This document shows, piece after piece, positions 25,011 to 36,720 of a stretch of 64,000 bases of DNA. Under the pieces are notes generated by a model, which did no database searches, was not told the DNA's origin, and was given only the letters and a program-made list of their open reading frames with translations. The first letter of the stretch is position 1; every line of letters begins with the position of its first letter. The position numbers were made by a program, and so were the translations under genes. The stretch comes from Petrosia ficiformis (taxonomy: Eukaryota; Porifera; Demospongiae; Haplosclerida; Petrosiidae), in assembly GCA_947044365.1 (NCBI GenBank), contig OX345641.1, positions 4,806,460 through 4,870,459 on the forward strand. The letters are read 5' to 3'.

Positions 25011-26179
25011 CCATGGAATCCAATGGAATGAGAGATTTGGATTATACATACATTAATTTAGATGGTAAGCTATTCAACTGACATTCTCACGAGCATCCGC
25101 AATTAGGGAAGGCTATCTTCCACTGTCAAAGGTACTCAAAACTTCGGGATTTGTGCCTGCCTCTCCAGAAAATTGTGAAGGAATCTGGCGATCTCGAGGA
25201 ATAGTTGGATTTCACTTTGTAAGGAAGGTAAGGTAAGTCAGCTTCATTGTCAATCTCAAAATCACTATCTTCGTATAGCACATACTTTTCATCATCTTCT
25301 CAACTTTTTGCAGGGTTGTGCTACTAGTGGGATACTCTCCCTCTCTATTATGTACTCTTGATGTACAAGTTATGTAACTCTTCATCTGCGGTATGCACTT
25401 CGAAGTGACAGCTTAGCAGTGTTTGAGATCTATGACTTTCTTAGAATGTCTTCTGTCATAATTAGAAAATGTTTTGTGGTTTCTTTAATGAATGTTAAGT
25501 TTAGATAGTGTGGCTGATTAATGCCCTTGATGTCATACAGTTATGACCCCAAATAGTGATCGAACGACACAAATTATTTATGTCCGTCATGCTTGGGATA
25601 TTATTCAGTTAAAAACATTTGGCCCTTAAGCCTCATGCTTTAAACTGGATATATCCCTCACACTCAGGATACGCCTAACATCAAAGGTACCAACAGTTCT
25701 ATATTTTCCATATAGCACACTTCTTACCACATCCGAGGGATATATATTTTCCATATAGCACATGTTTTACCACATCAGCATTATATATTTTCCAGATGTT
25801 GTTTACAACAATGGAAAACAATGCACTTACCTCAGGTTTAGTGAAAGAACACCAAGTACTTCGAATTCATTCTTCTTCTCCATCACTGATAACATCAATC
25901 AACTATAAGCCTGATAAAGCACCAGTTTTGCTCGTGCTGTAGTGGAAAATATAGCACTTAGGGTGGGGTCTCAAAGCCTCGTACAGTGCCCCAGACAGTT
26001 GTTTGAGTGAGTGGTGAATGCCCCAGTCAGTTGTTTGATTATTTTAACCTTTTCTAGTGTTTTTACACTAGAAATGTTCGTTCAAACTTCCATACATTGT
26101 TATCTACCTTTTAAAACTAAATACATTCCAAGTTTAAACTACTGTATTACTTCCTTGAATGACTTAAAGCAGACAAACA

Positions 26180-26335
26180 AAAGTCAATAATTGACCAAGC
26201 CCCCCGGAATGACACAACTTCCTTTAACTACGTATACAACTTATACTCGTGTGAGTGACACAAACATAATTACATAATTACATAATTATTAAACAACAAA
26301 AAGCAATCATAGGGATGGCCATACGGGCCATGAAA
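26180..26335 (-). mobile_element. Family A element, partial, reverse orientation
   Basis: GTCAATAATTGACCAAGCCC, then CTAACTACGTATACAACTTA-like sequence and AAAGCAATCATAGGGATGGC, are the reverse complement of the left half of the 17.35-kb copy. Confidence 0.65.
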
Positions 26336-27169
26336 ACACATATATAAACTTGTGTAATGTTGAGTGCATGGGTGTATCAACCAGTGCTACAATTTGGTTG
26401 TATTACTGTGGCTTCATTTATATCCCTATGGTTTCATATATAGCTATCCCCTGGATTCCTTAATGTGTTGCAAAAATGAATTTTAAGCAACTAGTTAGTT
26501 TAGATGGTGTTGCGTCTTGAGCTCCATCAGACTCACTGTAAATCAGATATATATAGCCTGCCTAGAGGTCATAGGTGTAGCTAGCACAGGGCCAGTCTGG
26601 GCCATGGCCCAGGCAATATTTATCACGTAATTAGGAGGTGTGGTAAAACATGCCTACTATAATTACTAATTGTGTCTTTTTCACTCGGAGAACATCAGGG
26701 ATCGAGTTAGAATGCTCTCAAGAACATAGTGATGTAGACGTGTATTAGATATATACATGTAATTATAATCCAATTAGTAAATCAATTTGCTTATGCTGTC
26801 TAATAGATAATTATATATACAAAGAAGCAGAATATTTTAATTAAATCCTTTTAAGTTTTCGATCCTTCTTTGTGCAACTATACATGATAATATAATTGGT
26901 ATAAGTATGTTATCATGCAGTCATAACACCTTGACACATAATCCTTGCAACTGTACTAACCAATACATTTGTTATTTAACATTTCTATTTTTGCTGTGTA
27001 TATATATATACTTCGTCTGAACTTCACAAAATGATTTCTATAAAATATTGTGCCAATTACAGTGGAGTTTCATATAGCAATTTTAACTTGGGATTTCCTC
27101 CATGTCACTGGTAATTGAGAACCACGAAGCAGTCGGTTTGATGTACAAAACAGTAAATTTGTTTAATGA

Positions 27170-27530
27170 AGCCCCACTGGGCCATCCCTATAATTCCGTT
27201 TAAACTACAATAAATATTATTTATTTAAATTTTGCTCATGTATGTTGTATACATAATTAGCATCATTCAAGTGGGGTCATTTATATAAAGCATCTACAGA
27301 CCAGATTGAAGAAAGATGCTTGTAGCTTTACATAGAAACTGGAACTAACAGCTATGATAGCTGCAATATATTCCCAAAGTTATATAAAACTAAGAATAGA
27401 TAATGATAAAAACTAAAAATGATAAAAATAATAAACATAATAGGCTGATGTGTCTCGGGCATGAACATGTCAGCCATGACTACTGAATGATGTCACCGAA
27501 AAGCAATCATAGGAATACGTTTTTCTCCAT
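27170..27530. mobile_element. Family A element directly upstream of the tyrosinase-like exon
   Basis: Starts GGGCCATCCCTATAATTCCG and ends AAAGCAATCATAGGAATACG (about 27500). It ends roughly 150 bp before the first recognisable tyrosinase exon. Confidence 0.7.
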
Positions 27531-27672
27531 TGGGTGTCATCCAGTGTTAACAATTTTCAGTGTTAAATTTAGGTAGCTCCTGATTTGGGGCTTTAGATCA
27601 TGAATTGTGACAGGGTTACCCAAATTAAAACTTTAGTGTTATAGATTGTTTTATTTTCCTCTTTGTATTCAG

Positions 27673-29500
27673 AACGAAGTGTACCAATTGACTATGGCCA
27701 CAGTGCTCCAGGATTTACAACATGGCATCGACACTTCGGATTGTGGTTTGAATGGGAAATACAGGGAATACTTCAAGCAATGGGTCGCCAAGACTATCAC
27801 ATGTTCCGAACTCCTTACTGGGACTGGCGTTCTGAAATCCAGGCAAGCTCAGGCCTCAGTTCTGATGATCTTTTTACAGAGAACAGGCTTGGAGCAACTG
27901 TAAATGTTGGTGGCTCTGCTCAGGTTCGTGGCTCGCTATATGGTGATGGGTGGGAAACAGCTTGTTTTCTTACTTTTGGAGAGATTTGTGATCCAAGAGT
28001 CAGCACTGGTCCATTGCAACGTTGCCCATTTACAGGAACTGACCCTTGCAGCAGCACCAATCCTGACTGGCCCTCCTTACAAGAAGTTAACACTGGCCTT
28101 GAGATTCCGACATATGATGCCTTCCCATACAATCTATATAGTATGAATGGTTTCCATATATTTCAGAATTTTGACGTAGGTGTTACTCCTCCAGACGAGT
28201 GTCGAAATAATAGAATGTGTTTTTGCATTGCATCTAGAGATTGTACACCACCCATTCAAACCACAATAGCAGCACATTGGCATTTCAGAGTAAGAGTTAC
28301 TATTGTTTGCACATAATGATGAAGTATAGAGGTTGTAGTTACTTTCACTATTATAATGATTAAAATTATACATTAAATAGTTTAGAGTAATATACAATGC
28401 ATTGGCAACTCCCAAGAGAAAAGTTAATCTTAGTTGCATTATAATTAGTTGCAAATTTGATTTCAGTGTCGAATGCCAATTAAATAAAATGCTAGTGTGT
28501 ACTTTGTGTATTTGCTTACAAATTATACATACACATATTGTATAGTCCAGTTGTTGCAAGAATTTAGAAAAATAATGTTACTGTTCTATTATATCTGGGT
28601 GGTATTGTCATATACAGGTTGTTAATTATGATGGCTAGTTTGTCATATACTACAGGTTGTTATAGCTACATGCATATGCTGTGGTCATGACAAAATTACA
28701 AGGGAGGAGACAGATACAAGTAAAAAAGGGGGGCTGAAGACTGTTGGGTTACATGCAAGGATATGCGGGCATTTTGATTCTGCTTCTGGTGGAATCTGAG
28801 AACTAAAATCAGTAATGTATAATAATGTTATTGTGTACTACATTATGATTATTTAGCTACTAACTACATTTATAATTGCTTTAGCATACAATAAATTAAA
28901 TTATGCTTTAGCACAGAATAAATTAAATTGTGTAGGGAATTGGCCATGCCAGATTAGCAGTTGGTTGTGCAGACTGTTAATGGATGCATACATGTTAATG
29001 ATGCAACTACTTTGTATACATCCATCATTAACTTACAATGTCTATAATATCTCATATTTATAGCTAATTATATTTTAGTTAATTCATGCCAAATATTTAG
29101 TAACATTATATGATACTAGTAAGTAATTGTGTCAGGCCATCAAATGGGTTTGGAAACCTAATGAATAAATGTTACTACTAAAGCTGTACTAACTACTAAA
29201 TTAGTTATTTTAACTTTCAGTGCATAATATTATAGTGTAGGTATTATGCCTACACATCAATCATTGATTGGTTTGTTTCTTTGTAGGTTCATACCATTAT
29301 TGGCCGAGGAGACTTTAATTACAACCAGGATCCTCTTTTGCTAGGATACTCCTAAGCATCCAGAGGAGTTTGGATACACATGCAATCTTAGTAACCTTAC
29401 TGATTCTGCATCCACACCTCCCGACTCTGGAAGCGATGTTGCTACATTCTCACTGGGTCTATTGCTTTTTGCAGGCATTCTTGCAACTATCTTTGCCTAA
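27673..29500 (+). CDS. Tyrosinase-like type-3 copper protein, 5' incomplete, second copper site apparently broken
   Basis: Tyrosinases oxidise phenols using two copper ions, each held by three histidines. Exon 27673-28289 contains the CuA core HSAPGFTTWHRHFGLWFEWE, PYWDW, a Cys-rich mid region (CDPR, RCPFTGTDPC) and YDAFPYNLYSM, as in animal tyrosinases. It ends just after HWHFR. The next exon at 29287 starts VHTIIGRGDF, completing an HxxxH CuB motif, then NQDPLLL, but meets a stop at 29353-29355 before the usual HH pair. A second acceptor at 29344 opens a different frame (29345-29500) encoding a short tail that ends in a hydrophobic segment SLGLLLFAGILATIFA, like a C-terminal membrane anchor. 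The first exons (signal peptide, first CuA His) were not found. It may be a pseudogene, an allele with a deletion, or an assembly fault. The family assignment itself is secure. Confidence 0.75.
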
Positions 29501-29952
29501 TACTCAGAGTTTAAGGACAAGCAATTTTACTTATAACTATATACTATATTTAGGTTTTTTTTCACAGTATCATACTGCTGTCTTTTTTTTCTTGGTGTGT
29601 ATTTTAGGGTGTCATTTAAATGGCATTCTTCAAGACATGTTTTATTAGTGAATTAATAGTTGTTTTTTTTTGTAGTACCATGAGTTAGTTAACATGCTTC
29701 ATTTCTGTAGTTCAGGTCAGTGTGTATTAAAGCACTGAGTTTTGTATCTTTCAGTAGTTATTTTCTTACTATATAGTGTCACATTATATAGTGATAATTA
29801 TAATTTATTGATTGACAGTTAAACTTAGCAGTTTCAAGGTTGTAGTCTTTTCCGTGGGCGGATGCTACTCCAATCAGTTTCTAGTCTTGCAAGCTTCTTG
29901 CTGCATACAATCTTGTTCCAATCTGTATTTTTTTGGAAGCCACACCCACCCG

Positions 29953-30898
29953 GGGGTATAATTATTGGGCCTAAATGTTTTCACTGATTTCAGAAACAAA
30001 CCTAAACAAACCTAAACAAACCTAAACAAACCTAAACAAACCTAAATTCAGCTTTCTTCAACCTCTTGTAACTATAAAAGTAAAATGAATTTGCAGAAAA
30101 CGGCTTTATTTGTTTTTTAAAATGCATTGTACTTGATGCACGCCATGATTGGTGGGCGTGGCTTTTTTGGTTTTGTAGTACAATTGTCCATTTTTGCAAT
30201 CGTAATAAGTACAAAATTTGTACTTATTACGATTGCAAAAATTGACATTTTTCCAACACTCCCACTCTTACAGACAAATATAAAGATTATCAGAAGATAT
30301 GAAGGTTGCTATTACACCAGGTTAGAGTCATATTATATAATATTCTATTTTGAAACTGATTGGAGCCGCATCCGCCCACTCCCTAGTACCACCTTAACAG
30401 TTAAACTTAGCAGTTTCATTAATTAAGGTGGTACTAGGGAGTGGGCGGATGCGACTCCAATCACTTTCAAAATAGAATATTATATAATATGACTCTAACC
30501 TGGTGTAATAGCAACCTTCATATCTTCTGATCATCTTTATATTGTCCTGTAATTGGTTAAAATCGCCATTTTTCCAATTAACATAAGTACAAAACCACAA
30601 AAGCCACGCCCACCATACATGGCGTGCACCAAGTACAATGTATTTTGAGAAAAGTTACGAAGCCGTTTGCTGCAAATTCATTTTACTTTTATAGTTACAA
30701 GAGGCTGAAGAAAGCTGAATTCTGTAGCTTTTCACTGAAACCATAAAATTTACCTTTCTAGACACTATCAAACTCCGATCTTTCTCATAGACCAACTACA
30801 GTTACCCCGCCATTGTTTCCCACCCAGTACCAGGCACCCACCACCCGTGCTGAAAATAAACTATCAGTCAAAACATTTAGGCCCAATAATTATACCCC
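29953..30898. mobile_element. Large foldback (inverted-repeat) element
   Basis: The left arm, from GGGGTATAATTATTGGGCC (29953) to CTAGTACCACCTTAA (about 30398), is repeated in reverse complement from TTAAGGTGGTACTAGGGAG (30423) to TTAGGCCCAATAATTATACC (30898). The arms are near-identical over long blocks. Asymmetries are five CCTAAACAAA units in the left arm (29996-30046) and an extra roughly 140-bp segment near the right end. A small second palindrome (GTACAAAATTTGTAC core, 30196-30243) lies in the left arm. A shorter relative of the centre (GTGGGCGGATGCTACTCCAA) is at 29815-29895. The element fills the space between two genes and ends 47 bp before the next ATG. Confidence 0.88.
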
Positions 30899-30944
30899 AG
30901 GTCATTTAGTTTGACCACAAGAATCTACTGACTTGACAAGAGTG

Positions 30945-33900
30945 ATGAATACGGCCTATATCTATGGATTTCTAGCAGGTATGAGAACACTATAATTATG
31001 CTATAATTATTATAATAGTAATTTTCAAGCTCTGATAGCATGTAATGCTAACATACTAACACACCAAGGCAAGCAGTTCTGTTTTGGCTTCATGAGAGCT
31101 GCTGGTGAAGTCAACTATTTCAGGGCCATAGTAGAAACTGATTCTCTCTCTATAGTTCCTTTTGATATTGAATATCCAGGGGGTAATAGCTCACATATAA
31201 CTACAAAACAAAATCGTTACAAATTTTCATTCCCAGACACTTTTCAGACAAAAACTGGTAGTTATATCGATAGACAGAATGGAATCTGTATTACTACTAA
31301 AAGTAATGAAACACTGTTTTTAACAGTTTATTTGGTCATTGGTAACAAAGCTACAGCTTCTTTTCTTGCTTTACCATATCAAGAGATATTAACAGATGAA
31401 TATGAATACTTCATTCTCTCGACAGTAGACACTCCTAATGATCAATATTACAGTGAATTTCTGCTTGTTGGATTTCAAGATAATACAACAGTTGTCATAT
31501 ATCCATCCGTCCAACTAAATATTCCTCAGGACACGCAAAATGAAACAAGTATCAGTACACTCATACAACCTGGTGAAAGTCACACAGTAATACTTCATAG
31601 GAGGCAAACTTTGTTCATAGATAAAGACCAAGGTGATGATCTAACAGGAACTAGAATAGTGTCTGATAAACCATTGACAGTAATTAGTGGACATGAAGCA
31701 GGATCTGTACATGTTGATAGTAGTTTAGAACCAATGGCTCAACAGATCCCACCAACTCGACTTTGGGGGAAACGATTTCTGATAGTACCTTTTGCGGGAC
31801 ATAATAAGGGACAGTACATTAAAGTACTAGCTTCAAGGGAGCTCACTCAAGTAAAACATAATTGTAAAAATTATACTGTTTTACTTATTTGAAGTGCTGG
31901 TAATTTTCATCAGTTTTTTGTCCCCTTTGATACATACTGTTACTTGGAAGCTAATACCTCTGTGTTAGTTGGTCAATTTGCTGCTAGCCAAACAGGAGAT
32001 TCTGATGGTGATACTACAATGGTATTAGTAGCATCTCTGGATCAGTATTCCAACCAGTTCTTATTTACAACACTAAATCTTACAAATAATCATGAAAATA
32101 ATGTGAAGCACTACATCAGTGTAAGTGTCCCTGTTGAATACTATAAACCTAATGATATACTTTATGATGGTGATGTCATAGACACAGAATGGAGAGCTAT
32201 TTATGACAGTGGAAACAATGTAATTGGATATGGATGTTCATTTGAAGTATCACCAGAAGTACATAAAGTTGACTCCAAAGGACTTGTATTTGTAATGATT
32301 TATGGGTTTGGTAGTAGACGTGCTTATGCATATCCAACTGGATTCACATTCCCATCAGAAGGAGGTATGCCAAAAATATTCAGTTTATTATAATAATTTA
32401 TTATAATTATTATATACACTTGATGTCACTTTAGCCCTGGGATTCAGATTTTCATCAAATATTTATACATATAATGAAGGGGATGGAAATGTACATATTG
32501 ACATACTGAGACAGACATCAAGGAAGATTAATGATACATTTTTGTTGAAGACTTTTAGTACTGGTAATATTGAAGGTAATATATGTATGCATGAGTGCAT
32601 GGATCCTGCCTATGAGGAAGGAAAGCGGTATACAGCATTGTTTACAGAATGAAGCTATAGATAATAATTATACTTTAAACACAAATTATGTTATGAAGTT
32701 ATGAATCTTCAATCTTATAAAATATGAGAGTTATAGAGTCCATTTTAAATATTGATGCGAAAGACGTACTACAACAATTTACGTGAGCTATAATTATAAT
32801 CAGGCTTAATAACATGTAAAGTTTTATCAGTGTTTGTGCTAATAGAAGTAGAATATTATTATTCATATGGAAGCCCTGCAGGGAATAGATTTAAGTGTTC
32901 ATTTTAAGCAGGCTTTCATTTAACAGTGTTCATCTAAACGTGACTCCACTATATTGATGATCAGTTCACTCACCCTTAGCATGTTATTCTGTGCTACAAA
33001 ATGGCTAAAAGTGTTTAATGCTTTGTAAGTGGAGTTGTTTGTCTGACGTGGTGATGAAGCTAGAAATGTTTACCTGTACATTACGTTTCAGCTACTGGAT
33101 ATATCTCAATTGTACCGTCACTGAATGTTTACTATTTTCCTGTAAATTATGTCATAGTCAGTGTTTGCTTATCAGTAACTTAACACCATATGTAGTAGTT
33201 GTACATGTAGTCACTTGTATCATCAGCCACTCAGTGCCTCCACATTTGATGTTTGCTGTTCATATATGCATGTAAAACTGTCAGTGTTTCAAGTTGTATA
33301 CTTTTTTGCTCAAGTTCATGCACTCCTCATATGTATATAATAATTATACAGTAACTGCATGTTGTTGAATTGAATTACACAGATTCTGATTATCAGCCTG
33401 TTGAACAGGATATAATGTTTCCCTTTATGGATTCATTTGTGACTGTTAATTTTATTATTCATGATGACTATCTCTCAGAGAATGTTGAGGAATTTGTTGT
33501 ACAATTCTGCTCTATATCTGAACCTCTAGAAGATGTGTGTATGGACACCAGTGTTGTTATAAAAGATGATGATGGTTAGCTGTATTTGTTTATTTTATTT
33601 AAATTTGTACTTTATACATTCCCTCAGTTCTCAAAATTGGTCTTAGTCAGTATTATGACAATATGACTAATCGATTGACAATAAATGCTGATGTAATAGA
33701 TGGTGAATTAGCTTATGAGTATACCTTACTACTTTCTGCAATAAGCACAATAATATCATCAGGTAATAATAATACAATATTTTTGAAGACGTATTATACA
33801 TTTGCTGATTGTTACTTCTAGATAGTAATAAAAACACAACATTTTTAACTGAAATGACATTCAACAATTTCCGAGTTAGCAATCAAGTACAATACAGAAT

Positions 33901-35371
33901 TCCCAATTCCATAATTGATCAGTCAGAGTTAGTAATTACTCGGTTATCTATCATAACCGAAGGAATACCTGTTGATATCAGCCCAAGTGTAGTAAGAATT
34001 GATCTACAAGGAATGGAAAGCATTACTAACGCGACGTTAATTGGTAGTGCAAGTGCTACACATCTAACCTCAATGACACAAGATGGGACAGATACATACA
34101 CCACTAGTTTTACTAGTAAATCAGTGATACAAACTGAAACAATGTTTACAGATAGTAAAATTGCCACTAGTACTACTACCACATCAGTGTCAAAAACAGA
34201 TCACACAAAATCAACTACTATTTTCTCAATACCATTTGCAAGCAATTCATCTTCTTTGTACACATCTCAGACTATTGCATATTCTGCTACAAATGTTAAT
34301 GATTCTAATTTAATATATTTTACAGAGAGTACAAAAGGTACCATTACCATTAGTACTACCACCACGTTAGCGACACAAGCAGTAACAAATTTTATAGACA
34401 GTAGTAGTACAGTTGTCATTAATAGTCCTACATCGGTGACCCAGAGTTACTATTCGTATTACATAAAATCAACTGCAACACCATTTGCAAGAAAGTCATC
34501 GTTGTACACATCTCAAACTGTTGTATATTCTGCTATGAATGCTAATGATTCTAAATTAACATATTATACAGAGAGTACAAAGAGTACAGTTACCATTAGT
34601 ACAACTACCACGTTAGTGACACAGACTGAAACAAATTTTATAGACAGTAGTAGTACAGTTGTCATTAGTAGTCCTACATCAGTGACGCAAAGTTACTATT
34701 TGTATCACACAAAATCAACTGCTATTCTGTCAACACCATCTCAAAGCAAGTCTTTTTTTTACACATCTCTAACTGTTGCATATTCTGCTATGAATGTTAA
34801 TCATTCTAATTCAACAGACATTACACAGAGTACAAAGAGTACCATTACCATTAGTAGTGCTACTATATCAATGCCACAAAATTATTATGCAGAACCAACT
34901 GCAATTTTCTTAACAGCAGGCAAATCTTCCTCCTTATACAGTATTACAGATTCAACTCTGAGCTCCAGTATGGCACCCACAATGTCTGTCAATAAATTTA
35001 TTCCTTCATCTTCAACACAATATACCATTGTTTCTATCAAAACACGTTTAGCATCACAGTTGATAGAGCCTTCAGCTATTATACATCCACCTGATGCAAT
35101 ATATGACATTTTATTGTATGGTGGAATATCAGTTATTATCGTTTGCATCATTATTGTCACAATTACTCTGATAGCATGTTATTATCGAAGGAAAAGGATA
35201 AAGGCTAATAATCAAGTCATTTTTTCAATGCCCAAACCAGACAGAGGTAGAAAAGATTTTGAGGCAAATGTAGAAATTAATGATGATCATGAACTTGTAT
35301 TATCGGGTGTAAATGAAACTTTGTGTCAGGATAATACCGTATCAAACAGTGATGAAGATACTTTGTTATAA
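30945..35371 (+). CDS. IgGFc-binding/Calx-beta single-pass membrane protein with an in-frame TGA
   Basis: Likely a surface adhesion or recognition protein. Exons 30945-30978, 31039-32364, 32435-32575, 33383-33574, 33628-33762 and 33822-35371 join in one frame (1126 codons). Residues about 60-450 match the IgGFc-binding domain: DLTGTRIVSDKPL, SGHEAGSVHV, QQIPPTRLWGKRF, PFAGHNKGQYIKVLASRE. Exons 3-4 form a Calx-beta-like domain ending VVIKDDD. Residues about 610-1035 are a Ser/Thr-rich stalk with three repeats of about 82 residues. A hydrophobic segment (about 1038-1062, GGISVIIVCIIIVTITLIAC) is followed by a YYRRKR stop-transfer and an acidic 63-residue tail. Codon 296 is TGA (31890-31892), and the domain continues in the same frame on both sides of it, so the gene is a null allele, pseudogene, readthrough case or sequencing error. 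The N-terminus is short for a signal peptide, so the true start may be in an upstream exon. Confidence 0.85.
34240..34905 (+). repeat. Three tandem stalk repeats, about 246-249 bp each
   Basis: Units beginning near 34256, 34502 and 34751 share ACACATCTCNNACTGTTGCA-like starts, TATTCTGCTATGAATG and ACCATTAGTACTACCAC. They encode Ser/Thr-rich segments with YTSQT, STKSTITISTTTT and SSTVVISSPTSVTQSYY. The length is a multiple of three, so copy-number change keeps the frame. Dense Ser/Thr suggests O-glycosylation (inference). Confidence 0.9.
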
Positions 35372-36129
35372 ATAAGTCAGAGACATATACACAGTGATAA
35401 TTATTGTAAAGTTGATGAGTAACAGACAGTTCGTTAAGTTTTAATATGTAATTCATTCTTACTATTAGTTGTATTGCATAGCTACTACATCTATGATTTT
35501 GTTTTATACAATATATAGTACATTTCGACACATAAAAACAATGCCCCTTGGAATTGAGTTGTTGTTTCATTCCTATCAACGGGGCTTCATGCACGGTGCA
35601 TAGCTTGTTTACAAATTAATTATGCGTTCATTATGTGGATGAACTAGATTGAGGTAGAAATCACAGTGATAGAAAGCTTAGACCCAGCAGTGGCACATAG
35701 CCACGGACATTGGGTGCAAAGTATGCTGAAAAGTTAACCTACATAAACATACTTTCTTTAGGGTTTCTTTTAATATTCTAGGTTTTATATATATATGGAA
35801 GTGGTTATTTTAATCTTGCTAAGGTACCTGGTATCATCCCAATCATGTTCATGTGCTAAGCATATAAGCTTCAGTTTGGAGATGCCTTACATAATCCATG
35901 ACAGTAGAAGTTACAAGAATAAGTGATTTAGAGCCAGTTTGAATGTGCAGGGGAGTTGGAGTCTTAACGTAAGGAGGGAGAGAGTTACAAAGAGAAGCAG
36001 CATTAGCAAAGAATGAGAGTTTGTATGAGAAGGTGGGATTTTAATATTAAGAGAATGAAATGATCTGAGATGGGAGTTATTACTACATTGGAAAAGAAGA
36101 ATATTTTGCCGATTAAAAGCAATATCATA
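35372..36129. other. 3' flank of the IgGFc/Calx-beta gene
   Basis: No gene seen. It is AT-rich sequence, probably including the 3' untranslated region. The minus-strand frame at 35911-36246 is mostly a Lys/Arg/Glu string from a poly-pyrimidine tract and is not credible as a protein, although its upper part overlaps the transposase remnant annotated next. Confidence 0.5.
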
Positions 36130-36720
36130 AAAGAATTTATCTCTTTTTTTTTTCTTTTTCTTCTCTTTTATTTTTTTTCTCTTTTTCTCTTTCCTTTTTT
36201 TTTTCCTCATCCTCATCCTTTCTAAGTCTTTCCAAGGCTTCCTCACTGGTAAGACTCTCCCAAAACCTGTTAGATGTTTCTGCTGGTATTAACCCACTTT
36301 GTTGTCTGTGACTGAATGAATTGAAGTATTTCCACTGATATTCTGGTGAACTATTGGAGGAAGAGGTTGCAATGGATGCTGTTTGTGTGGTACATGTAGA
36401 TGTTGATCTTTGTGAAAGGGATTTTGACGTTTGATACTAAGGCAATCTGAGACCTTGCAGTTTAATCACCTCTCTCTTTCCCAAATCCCTATTCACCAAA
36501 CATAATACATGCTGCAACTATTTCATTCTCCTCACTAGTAGTTAAAAGTGTAGGCTGGCCTAATTTAGCATTTATTGAAACCGTTTCCATCAATCTGTCA
36601 CTTAATGTCTGTTTCGGAATTCCATGAATTTTATGTGCATGATAAGCTGTCATCTCACCAGCTTTTACCTTCTCAACAGCCTCATTCATTTTCTCCTACA
36701 TCTCCTTCCTCTTGAAATCT
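36130..36720 (-). pseudogene. Decayed pogo-like transposase (psq-type HTH)
   Basis: Read on the minus strand, the frame at 36489-36689 encodes VEKVKAGEMTAYHAHKIHGI followed by PKQTLSDRL, a pipsqueak-type helix-turn-helix, then GQPTLLTTSEENEIV, the start of a second HTH as in pogo/Tc5/CENP-B proteins. Just upstream, MSNTDFKRKEM is separated from it by a stop. Further downstream (about 36180-36330, minus) SGLIPAETSNRFWESLTSEE and ALERLRKDEDE look like the C-terminal tail. The DDE catalytic core is missing and several stops intervene, so this is an internally deleted relic. It lies between the IgGFc-like gene and the Roc gene. Confidence 0.7.

Larger units (their letters stand above)
22521..27672. 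other. Repeat-rich intergenic region between ABCA and the tyrosinase-like gene
   Basis: No gene is supportable here on either strand. It holds a G16 run at 23602-23617, a (TA)n tract at 24541-24641, three family A copies, and a short tandem repeat around 25700-25800 (TTTCCATATAGCACA words). A segment at 26750-27000 shares phrases such as CTGTACTAACCAATA with repeats at 50.2 kb. The missing 5' exons of the tyrosinase-like gene should lie in this interval, but I could not identify them. Short open stretches at about 25090-25230 look weakly coding in more than one frame and are left unassigned. Confidence 0.6.

Noticed and set aside
25040..25260. Possible exons of the missing tyrosinase 5' end around 25.1 kb
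   Set aside because: Two frames look weakly coding but neither has tyrosinase motifs or phase-compatible splice sites to 27673.
27646..28559. Other frames overlapping the tyrosinase exon (27646-27903, 27904-28146 plus; 27920-28132, 28134-28559 minus)
   Set aside because: Shadow frames of the exon that carries the copper-binding motifs.
31851..31894. A 44-bp GT-AG intron that would remove the in-frame TGA of the IgGFc-like gene
   Set aside because: Joining at these sites shifts the frame and meets TAA three codons later, and the domain reads through the segment without a gap, so it is exon.
35911..36246. 111-residue Lys/Arg-rich minus-strand frame
   Set aside because: It is mostly a reading of a poly-pyrimidine tract. 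The believable coding sense here is the decayed transposase tail in another frame.
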